Of a stretch of DNA of 64,000 nt, positions 22,097 to 31,600 are shown one piece after another. Each line of letters opens with the position of its first letter. Positions within the stretch are counted from its first letter, which is position 1. Below the pieces are notes generated by a model. That model was given only the letters and a program-made list of their open reading frames with translations, did not search any database and had not been told where the DNA came from. The position numbers and the translations under genes were made by a program. Origin of the DNA: Vitellaria paradoxa (lineage: Eukaryota > Streptophyta > Magnoliopsida > Ericales > Sapotaceae); contig CM034233.1 in assembly GCA_019916065.1 (NCBI GenBank), positions 41,084,862 to 41,148,861 of the forward strand, written 5' to 3'.

Positions 22097-24630
22097 ATGG
22101 CTGAAGAATACGTGTCACTTTTTTGTTATTGGGGGGGAAGTATTGTATCAACGTCAGAAGGATTATCATATGATCATGACTACGAGCGATGCATTCAGGT
22201 GCTTCCGAGTGTAAGCTACGAGGAGTTAGTCACGAAGTTGTGCTCCGTGTTAGGTGTGCAACAAGGCCGGGTTAACATTAAAATCATATGTCCTTACCTG
22301 TATCTGTTTGGAGGTACCGTTCGCACGCAGGGGCTTAGATTAGATGACAATGACTCAATTCAGACTTTACTCGAAAGAATCAAGAAGTTGAACTGGTCTC
22401 ACACTGACTTGTACATACAGTATGAAATGACATCAGTTGAGCAGCCTATACGTGCACCATTGATCCCCGAGACAGATCTAGCTCCTGTGGCTAGCTCAAA
22501 AGGAGAACATAACATTTCAAGTGGGGAGCTTTCTAACCACGTGCCTGTAGATGTTGCTCAGTGGGATGCAGTTAGAGAGCTAGCTGATCACCAGTAGCGA
22601 ATGGAATACAATCAATCAGCTGAGTCGCCATGCATGGAGGAAATGATGGCGGATCCTGAAGATGACGAAGAAGTTGGGATAGATTTTGATGACAGTGTGG
22701 ATTTTGAGGTGGGCTTCACTGTATCCCAGCCAGCGGTGGAGGTGGTAGAACCCGAGTTTCATCAACCTGATTCACAAACGTTTATAACATTGCCTGAAGT
22801 TATCACTGCCTGCTCCACATCAGGGTTTACTTGCAAACAATGGGATCCCACGTGTCAGGAACCTCGCACTGGTGTTCTATTCAATGAGAAAATTGATCTG
22901 GTGAATGCTGTGAAGACGTACTCACTAAGGACCAACACACAGTACCAGACGGTTGAGTCTGATAGACGGAGATGGATGATCAAGTGCAAGATGTTTGGAG
23001 GAACATTGTGTAATTGGCGACTGCGTGCAACTAAGTTAAAGAAACATGGACAGTGGCAGATAACTGTTTACGTTGGGCCGCATACCTGTGTTTATGCCAG
23101 GATGAATCAGGATCACTCGCAGTTGGATGCCCAATTTGTTGCGTCTCACATTGAGGAGATGGTCAAGAAAGATCCTTCAATATCTCCCGGCATGATATCT
23201 GTGATAGTTAGCAAACAATATCAGTATCACATTTCGTACAATAAGGCGTGGGCTGCAAAACAGAAGGCAATTGCTAATATTTTTGGCAATTGGGAAGAAT
23301 CATACCGTAAATTGCCAATCTTCCTGCACGCAGTCCAAACATTCAACCCTGGTACCGTTGTTAACTACTTGTACCACCCATCAGGTACTCCGGGTACCGC
23401 AATCTTGCGGCACGTATTCTGGGCTTTCAAACCAGCTATTGAAGGGTTCAAATTCTGTAAACCTGTCGTGAGCGTTGATGGCACGCACTTATACGGGAAA
23501 TACAAAGGTAAGCTTCTGATAGCAATGGGAGTTGATGCAAACCTGCAAATTTTCCCCCTTGTCTTTGCTGCGGTGGATGAGGAGTCATTTGACAGTTGGT
23601 TTTGGTTTCTCCGTAACTTGAGGGTTCATGTAGTGCCAAACAGACCAGGCTTATGCCTTATTTCAGATCGGCATCCTGGCCTGGTATCCGCAGTTAATAC
23701 ACCTACTTCAGGTTGGGCATGGCCTAATGCCACTCATCGGTTTTGCATACGCCATGTGGAAGCAAACTTTAAGAAGAACCACGGCGGAGTCCAACTGACT
23801 AAGTTGATGTCAAATGCGGCGAAAACCCCTCAACTTCGTAAGTTTGAGGCAATAATGCAAACGATCAGAGAATTAAACCCAGATGCGTGGAAGTACCTCG
23901 ATGAGATCCCTAGGGAGAAGTGGACTATGTCTCACGATGGGGGCCACAGATATGGAAACAAAACCACCAATATCTCTGAGTGCTTCAACAATGTAATGCG
24001 GGGTGCGAGGTCTTTGCCAATTGCAGCTTGCGCTCAGTTTACTTTCTACAAGGTATTGACATATTTCAGTGATAAGAATGCAGTGGGAGTGGCTTGCCAG
24101 GGGACTGGACTTCGACTTTCTCCTAATGTCCAAGAGTTAGTTGAGAAGTTCCAAATCCGTGCTCGCGCACATCGTATTGTACGGTTCAACCAAGTTGACG
24201 GTGTGTATGAGATCACCACAGGCCGCCATGTTAGCGGAGGAGGCAATGTCCAAGTTGTGAACCTGAAAGAGGAAACTTGCACATGCGGTAAATGGAATCA
24301 GCTTAGGATTCCATGCTCACATGTAATTGCCGTCTGCGAGGAGCGACACTATGATTGGATGGGAATGCTAGCAGAAGAATACTCCATTGATACTTATGTC
24401 AACATTTATGCTCCTCGCTTCAAGCCCCTGCATGACCCAAAGTATTGGGAAACACCAAATGCTCCGCTTTTTATCCCAAATCAGCGTCTGAAGCGACAAA
24501 AAGGTAGGCCAATGTCAACCCGCATTCGGACTGAGATGGACAGAAGTGAAAGCGCATCGAAAGTTCGATGTGGAATTTGCCGTCAGAGGGTCATAACAAG
24601 AGGAAGTGCCCAGGCAAACTTCCGGGGTAG
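22097..24630 (+). pseudogene. MULE transposase (MURA type), one amber codon and one frameshift
   Basis: Reading from ATG 22097. N-terminal ~110 residues form a PB1-like ubiquitin-fold block often found at the start of plant MULE transposases, then an acidic linker, then a zinc-finger/WRKY-like MuDR N-terminal domain (WMIKCKMFGGTLCNWRLRAT..HTC). The DDE core has VDGTH (Asp, residue ~461), ISDRH (Asp ~524) with the FCIRHVEANF C/H block, and NISECFNN (Glu ~628). A SWIM zinc finger follows (CTCGKWNQLRIPCSH, ~728). Two lesions: an in-frame TAG at 22595-22597, between linker and acidic region; and one missing base in the G-run at 24588-24590 that breaks a C-terminal CCHC knuckle after CGICRQR. The alternative frame ends at TAG 24628-24630, while the actual frame runs to 24703. 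Catalytic residues all remain. It cuts and joins the element's ends if expressed. Confidence 0.92.
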
Positions 24631-24912
24631 CCACGAAAGAACATGTTGTATCGAGAGTGATAATATACTGATGTATTATGTTGGATATTTCAAGGCTATG
24701 TAATGACTAAAGTGAACGTAATGTCACTGACACTTTTGCTATTTAAGTGTAATGAAGTTGACATTTGCTTTACTTGCATGTTAGTACAATATTTGTCAAA
24801 TAATTTGAATGAGAATTTATTTATGTATAAAGCCTATCAAGTTAATATTTACTTTATTTCCATGTTATCATTACATGTGATGTTTTGATGTAATTTACTG
24901 TCCTATATACAG
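24631..24912 (+). other. Spacer between transposase and PMD gene
   Basis: About 280 bp, A/T-rich. No TATA-like box stands out. The spacing is so short that the PMD exons could be spliced to the transposase transcript or have their own promoter here. A candidate acceptor AG lies at 24911-24912. Confidence 0.4.
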
Positions 24913-27411
24913 GTAGTTGTTCAGTCATTATGGACGACGCGTAGATTTGCTTTCACCCGGACCTGAGGACCCATCAGTGTTGCACCGTCAGGGGTCGCAT
25001 AGATCTTCACGGATATGGGCTGATGGGGTAAGTTTATAATTTATAATGTAGATGCCACTGATTACTGACCTCTTGTTTAGGTTCTTTACATTGAAGTCAT
25101 TTTTATGTTATAAAACACATTCTTTAGTAAAACACATTGTTTAGATTAAAGTAATCTCTACTAACGTCTTATTTGTCCTCGTTGCAGGAAGAGGTAGTCC
25201 TTAAAGTCAGGAGCAGTAAGCAGTTGATGCGTGACTTCACTCGCATACCTAGAGATGCCAGGGTGGTCGAGTACTTGGTGAGAGCAGGGGTGTATGGATT
25301 CTACAGGATGGGTTCCATTCAGTTGTACCACGCCCTCCTCACGGCCCTAGTTGAGCGATGGAGGCCCGAGACACATACATTTCACTTGCGTTGTGGGGAG
25401 TGCATAGTCACCCTTGAGGATATCAGTGTTATCACCGGCCTTCCAGTTGATGGATTTGCCGTGACTGGCATGGACGAGGAGCACAGTGTGCCAGAGTGGA
25501 TAGGCATCATACAGAGGTTATTAGGCATTGCCCCTCCTGCAGCTGCTATCCATGGAGCACGCTTACAGATCACTTGGTTGACTCGACATTTTACATGACT
25601 ACCGGATGGTGCAGATGACGAGGTTGTGCGGCAGCATGCACGGGCCACGTTGTTGTTGTTGATTGGGGGTGGCTTGCTGGCAGACAAGTCTGGGAATATG
25701 GTTAAGCTGATGTACTTACCGATGTTGGAGCATCTGGAGCATGTTGGTCGATATAGCTGGGGGTCTGCAACACTTGCGTGGTTGTATCGAGAGATGTGTA
25801 GGGCAGCACAGCCAGGCGCTAAGGAGATCTCAGGGCCACTGGTCATATTACAGATTTGGGCATGGGAGCGATTATCCCTTGTACGACCACTGATCCGCCA
25901 GCCGGACCCGATTGCAGCACCTATGGATCCTCCGACCAGGATGCACCCATACAGGACGCCGCACCTGCAGAGAGGATAGCAGCTGCTGACCCAGCCCATG
26001 CTGCAGACGCACATCACGACCCCCCACCACTACCAGCCGACCCATATGGCTATAGGTATGAACAGTAATCACTTATTATTATGGTTGTTATTTTATCGAA
26101 CATACGCATTACTGCAACTGATGCTACCTTTTCTCACTGTAGGTGGCTGGCTCCACTTACGATGACTAGTTCCCTTACTCTCAGATGCTATAGAGATCAG
26201 TTGGATATCATGACCGAGGCACAGATGGCGTGGCAACCATATCCAGCTGATCTTCCCATTCCACCACGTGATCGGGCGATTTGGCGGGCTAGAGTTCCCC
26301 TTATATGCTATGATGTGGTCGAGATGTATTTTCTAGATCGGGTCATGCGGCAGTTTGGGATGATTCAGGAGGAGCCAGCCACATGCGACACCAGCCTTGC
26401 ATTGCATGCACTTGATCGACGAGGTCGCGGGGGGACTCGCTGGGATGTCCACCACCGAGAGCACATCACTGCATGGGAGGATCGACATAATAGAGTGGTC
26501 ACAGCAGACCCATTTATAGGCCAGATGCCAGCAGATGATCCGTACATGCGATGGTATCGGACGATCACCAGGACACCGATTGGACCTCTGCGACCTGTGC
26601 CTCCAATAGGATCTCAGCATGTTGCAGCTACGACGACTATACTGGTGAGTGACTCGTTATCAATTGAGTAATGAATTGCTATTCTTGTTTTCAATACAGT
26701 TTAATTAATTGACATGTTAATCGTTCTTCATATGTTTATAGGTAGATACCGCTGTGAGGGCTACTCAGATAGCGATAGATATCCTCAGTTGTAGGGATTG
26801 GAAGGAGGTTCGTCGGTTGGCTGAGATGATGAGGAGCATCGGGAGGAGGACCATTGCAATCATAGATGAGGAGTATCGATTGATTGAGACTGGACGCAGT
26901 GCGACCTCATCAGCTTCCCCCGATGGCAGACCATCATCTTCTACTGCAGCGGGACCATCTAGTTATGCAGGAGATATGCCCTCTACTTCTACAGGAGCCA
27001 TACCCTGCAGTTCTCCAGGAGCGCCACCTTCTGTGTCTGCCAGGCCACCATCACCGATTCCTGATCCACATCATCCATTAGAGAGCATTGATGATTACAC
27101 TATAGTCATGGATGACGTGGATGTTACACCGTCACCACTGTCGCAGTCTACGCCATCAGTTCCTACCACTACCATAGCATCGCCCATCGCAGGATATCAC
27201 AGCACCTCTTCCTCTTCCTCTCATACACTACACCCGAAAGAGGCCTAGAGCTCGTTTTGATCCGAGTCAGTATCCATCCCATTTAGAGCTACCTCAGGAC
27301 CCACTACCTCAGGTGCAGCCTACAGCACCACGGACTCAGCCACAGGCGCAGGAGGGGCGAAGGATTCTTCCTCCTCGTAATAGGAGGCATCCTCCTTGTG
27401 GGACAGAGTAG
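24913..27411 (+). pseudogene. Plant mobile domain (PMD, MAIN/MAIL1-like) gene inside the MULE, four exons, broken
   Basis: Exons: ~24913-25027, 25188-26055, 26143-26644, 26742-27411; each internal junction has GT/AG and phases that agree (0, 2, 0). Products read VDLLSPGPEDPSVLHRQGSH, RIWADG, then VVEYLVRAGVYGFYRMGSIQ, ERWRPETHTFHLRCGECIVT, LEDISVITGLPVDGFAVTG, GRYSWGSATLAWLYREMCRA, ILQIWAWERL. These are the aminotransferase-like PMD family blocks shared by MAIN/MAIL1 nuclear proteins and transposon-borne relatives. The third exon has MYFLDRVMRQFGMIQ. The last has WKEVRRLAEMMRSIGRR, a Ser/Pro-rich tail and KRPRARFD. Lesions: TGA at 25596-25598 (before LPDGADDEVVRQHAR), a frame change within 25880-26030, and a slip in the CTTCCTCTT repeat near 27,210 that moves the tail to another frame (stop 27409-27411). 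A start codon in frame with VDLL is not seen. Confidence 0.87.
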
Positions 27412-27795
27412 ACATTATTTATCTTGACTTTTGTAGATTCATTGTACAAGATATACAATTCAAAAGTTCATGTATATATTCTTCATAACTTTATTTATTG
27501 ATCTTGCAATCTTATTTCTTTACATATCTTGTAATATCGTTTAAAGTTTAATTTAGTTTTACTTTATAGATTTTCTGATATCATTTAAAAGTTAGTTTTG
27601 TTTTATATTTCGTTATATATTTAGGATATTATTTAAAAGTTTCTTTTATTATTGCTTTTAGCTTATTAAGCTTAAGTTTCTTTTATTTTATATAAATGTA
27701 ATGTAAATGTTGAGTGGTGTTTTCAGTGACTTGGCAGGTTAACAAGAAAAAAAAATTGAGTTTTTATAAATGTAATGCAAAATGTGGGTTGGGAC
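27412..27795 (+). other. MULE 3' non-coding DNA
   Basis: A/T-rich. No ORF with recognisable content. Several T-rich stretches could act in 3' end formation of the PMD transcript. It ends at the first 28-bp-like hairpin (27799-27826). Confidence 0.5.
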
Positions 27796-27798
27796 AGT

Positions 27799-27927
27799 GA
27801 AAAACGCTATATGAAATAGCGTTTTTAGTACGAACTACAGTTTTCTGAAAACGCTATATGAAAGAGCGCTTTCGAAAAACGTTACATGAAATGGCACTTT
27901 CTGAAAACGCTACATCAGGTAGCGCTT
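27799..27927 (+). repeat. Right array of 28-bp near-palindromic repeats
   Basis: A single hairpin unit at 27799-27826 (gaaaaacgctatatgaaata followed by gcgttttt), then three exact-period units starting 27844, 27872 and 27900. The units have the same orientation as the left array, not the inverse, so they are not simply part of the TIR. Arms vary: gcgctttc, gcactttc, gcgctttc. Confidence 0.92.
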
Positions 27928-27959
27928 TCTTTAGAAATGCCAACTCGAGGAGGGGTTGG

Positions 27960-28083
27960 TTTACAATTCAAAAAACGCATTTTCAAATAGCGTTTTCATT
28001 ATCAGTACTTCCACAAATATTTTTTCCCCAGCCGTAGATAGCCTATATTTTAACCAATTAACAGCAGAACAAAAAAAAACTCC
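27960..28083 (-). repeat. MULE right terminal inverted repeat
   Basis: The minus strand starts GGAGTTTTTTTTTG at 28083 and follows the left end inward, ending with the ATGAAAACGC..GCGTTTT hairpin at 27969-28000. The element ends directly at the target duplication. Confidence 0.85.
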
Positions 28084-28092
28084 ACATCCGGG
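28084..28092. repeat. MULE target-site duplication, right copy
   Basis: ACATCCGGG, matching 18815-18823 exactly. Confidence 0.95.
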
Positions 28093-28378
28093 CCCCGGGT
28101 AGAGAGAGAGAGAAAGAGAGTTGAACGCCACCGTCCACCCCAAAACACCGCCAGATCTAGGGTTTGCTTCTGCGCAATTGCTTGTATTCCTTGCATTTTC
28201 TTCAGTCACTCGATTGAAAAGTCGATCGTTTTCAATTTTCCTTTCAATTGGGTTCATGTCTGGCGCATTTGGGATTCCATATGTATTTGCGCGGCTATAG
28301 TGGCGTGTAGATGCAGTTCTTTTGTGGCTTTACGTTAGGGCGTTGATTTGGTTGGCAAAGAGGTGTATCGAGTTGGAA
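28093..28378 (+). promoter_or_regulatory. 5' leader of the LysM gene
   Basis: A GA repeat at 28101-28121 is followed by mixed sequence (cgccaccgtccaccccaaaa, ctagggtttgcttctgcg) typical of plant 5' UTRs. No intervening start-codon frame of note lies between ~28262 and the chosen ATG at 28379. The promoter proper is not here: the region is only ~290 bp and starts at the MULE boundary, so transcription must start in the leader itself or within the MULE end. Confidence 0.5.
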
Positions 28379-28621
28379 ATGGCGAGGGAGAGCCACGACA
28401 ATGGAGATTATTGCCTTTTTCATCACAATCGGGAGCCAGATCGAGTAAGCCCTGAACGAATGCCGTCGAAGGCCCCTATTTCATTATCGATGCCTGCTCG
28501 TCCTTGTACTCCTCCGTTGCCTCCGTCTTGCTCGCCGGTTGGTGGCAGTGCTGGTTTCATCGAACACCCCGTCTCGAAGATGGATACTCTCGCCGGCGTC
28601 GCCATCAAGTACGGGGTCGAG
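28379..28621 (+). CDS. LysM gene exon 1
   Basis: ATG at 28379 ([20 protein letters not shown]) was chosen because it is the first ATG in the frame and the preceding in-frame codons read as leader. The exon holds a Pro/Ser linker ([18 protein letters not shown]) and the first half of LysM. Donor GTAAAA at 28622, phase 0. Confidence 0.88.
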
Positions 28622-31600
28622 GTAAAAAGATAAAAAAAGAAAATGTGAAGATGTTTTTATCGTTATTTGTTAACAACAAAAAATTCATGCCCGCTCTTTC
28701 TTTTATTGTATAATAATTACTATTTTTTTTATATATTTTCTGATGCAAATTTCTTAAGTTGTGTTGTTTGGTTTTTATTGGCATATGAATGATGATTTAT
28801 CATCACTTTCTCATCATTCTTAGCATATTTTAAATTATTATTAGTGCAGACTGGTCGTTCAACTTGCATTAATCAAAAGTGGTTTGTAAATTGCTCAGAA
28901 ATCCTGGGAAAGCATTCAAACTTATTTTTATGCTATCATTTATTTTTATTTTTTGCAACCATACACAGACACCAAAGGGGGGGGGGAAGATGAAAAAAAA
29001 TGAACCTATTAGAACTGTTTGGATAATTGAGAAAATTGGTCCACTGAATCTTTACTTATTAAGAGATGCTAAGATTTGTGCCAGATGCACTAGGAGGATA
29101 CAAATTATATTAAAAGACTGAGCCTTGTCAGTTTGACTCAGAAAGTCAAAATTTTAAGTTGGATGTTTTTATAGTTTTCAAGTAGGAAGATGCTATTCTA
29201 CCACAAAAAAGAAAAAAAATTGTCGTGGAGAAGGCAACCAAAATGATGTGGCAATGAGGTCCTGGAATTGAAGTGCATTTGGATGGGTGTTTTGTTTTAA
29301 ATTGATTGTATAACATTTATGGCACTTCGTTCTAGATATATTTTCTTGAAGAATCCTTTGGTTGTATGGTCCTTTCACATATGTTACCAAAAGAAGTTGT
29401 TTTGGTCGATTCTTTGGCTTTAGCCCCCTATGTTTCTATCTTCCGCCATTGCTGCCCATTAATGGGTATTAATGCTTACTTGTCTAATGTTTGATTTGTA
29501 ACGTTTGTCTTGCCTTTCCTCCTTCCCCTAATGCTAGACAATAGCACCGCTGACCATTTTTCTGTAACATGTGATGGTGAATTTGTTAGGTGTCCGACAT
29601 TAAAAGGATAAATGGCCTTGTGACAGATCTACAAATGTTTGCTCTCAAGACGCTTCTGATACCACTACCAGGGAGGCACCCTCCATCTCTCAATCTGTCA
29701 AATGGTTTAGATAATCAAGGGTATTTTTAGCTGCATTTTAAAATTTTTTTTATCACTTTTTGGTCCATCAATAATGTTCATATGCAATGCATGACAAGAA
29801 ATTAGAGTTTCATTTGTATTTTGTTGCGTTGATATATGGTTAATTCTTCTTAAGTTTTAGACTATGTTACATCTTACACATTGAATCTTTTATCATGTGT
29901 GCTTGGCTGTTACTATGCTATGGATGACTATGTTACTATGCTATGTCACTTCAGCCATTCTCTGTTTTTATCTGTTGTGAGCTAAAATAGGTTCTAATAA
30001 ATTGCTAGTTGTCTTACCATACACTTAAGAAAAAATAATAAGTAACAAAGTGGAAGTTGGTCTTCAGGACGTGCTTCTTGCTAGCTGTCTAATGTACAAT
30101 CTTGGACAGAAGTTGACATCTTGTGGTTTGGATGTTAAGGGAAATATTGATGGCTTGAAACTAGCTTCCTCAAACAAGTTGAGCCATTATTCTATCTAGT
30201 GCTTCATACAGACTGGCTAAGTGTTCTATTTTCTCAGTCAATGCATTTGCTTTTAGAGAGGTGTGATTAGTTTAGATTTTAAATGACAAATATCATCTGT
30301 TGCAATGGTGTTAAAATCTCAATTTAAATCTTAAAATCTTACGATTTTACGATGTTGGAGTGAGAAAACTAGTTTGATTTTATGTAAAATCTTAACAGGA
30401 GTAAAATAGGTAAAATCTCGATTTTGAAACGTAAATTAGTGAAATCTCGATTATATGGGCGATTTTATCAATTTTAAAAATTAACTAATTTTTGTGTAGT
30501 TTTGTCAAATAAAATAGACTTTTGTGTGTTTTTTTTTTTTTTTTTCGAGTGATAGGCCACAATATTTTTTTTTTATTCCATAACACTATCATTTCTTTGC
30601 TATACTAGTCGAGGATCATGTGTATTGTTCCACCAATTTGACTATCATAAATTAAATGCAATAGTTAGGATGGAAACTAAGCGACCTATAATAAAATATT
30701 ACAAATACATTTCAATTCCTACAAAAAATTAAGATAAAATGAAGTCAGTATTTTAATTTCAATGGTGTAGGTCACACCAAATATTTTAAAGATCTCAATT
30801 GTGTAGTTGGATAAGGACAGTATAGAACCACATATAGAATTTTTTGTGAACTTTGTTGAGGATTTGTTTTGTTGATATGAGTAAAGTTTTTTTGTATGGC
30901 ATTTTCTTGATGCATGTCTTTTCTTTCTTCACTTATTAATAAAATTTTTTACTCATCAAAAAGAAAAAATGGAAGTTTTAAATGAAGAATTGTAGCATAA
31001 TAGACTATGTTTTCATTTTATAGGCATTGAGTAAAATTTTACGATTTGATTTTATGATACGATTTTTTAGACCTTTCGCCGATATTAAGTAAAATCTCAA
31101 TTTTAACAACTTTGATCTGTTGTGAACATGCAATGCTTTTCCCACCTTTGTCTTACTACTAATGCTTATCTGTTTTTTTTTTTTTTTTTTCAAAGTTTAT
31201 TTAAAAATGATCTCTTGTTAAATAAGAAAGAATTCCCCCCACCTAGAGTTAAGATTTATTAATATTTATGATATTTGAGACTTGAGCATTCAATTTGTCC
31301 TTGCTTTTGAAAATTTGAAGCTTGAACAGTTGATGGATTTGTTCCTTATAGCTTCAAGTCTTCATCCAGGGACATGAAAAAAATTGTTTATATTTAATTT
31401 TTTGTACAAATAATGAATAATATTACTTGGGATGGGGTGGAAAAGGATTACTACAAGAAGAAATGAGGGTTAAAAATTATGCACTTTGGAGCTTGTAAAG
31501 AAATAATTGGATGGATATATTGAAAAAGCTTCATTTTAAAAATATGAAGGAAGAATTTTATATCTGATGTTAAAACAGAAGTGGAAGCTTTCCTAGCTGA

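Larger units (their letters stand above)
18824..28083 (+). mobile_element. Mutator-like element (MULE) carrying transposase and a plant mobile domain gene
   Basis: A 9,260-bp element bounded by the perfect 9-bp duplication ACATCCGGG. The ends are inverted repeats: GGATTTTTTTTTTG at the left and, on the minus strand, GGAGTTTTTTTTTG at the right. The similarity continues about 110 bp inward with gaps, through ttaaaatatttggtatct / ttaaaatataggctatct and a shared atgaaaacg block. Contents: 28-bp repeat arrays inside each end, a CT-rich non-coding leader exon with a long leader intron, a transposase reading frame, then a four-exon PMD gene on the same strand. The two proteins carry stops or frameshifts, so the copy is probably dependent on helpers. 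The ends and target duplication would let it be mobilised in trans. Confidence 0.93.

Noticed and set aside
25382..26017. 211-codon minus-strand frame as a gene
   Set aside because: It is the antisense shadow of the PMD exon, which has clear family motifs on the plus strand.
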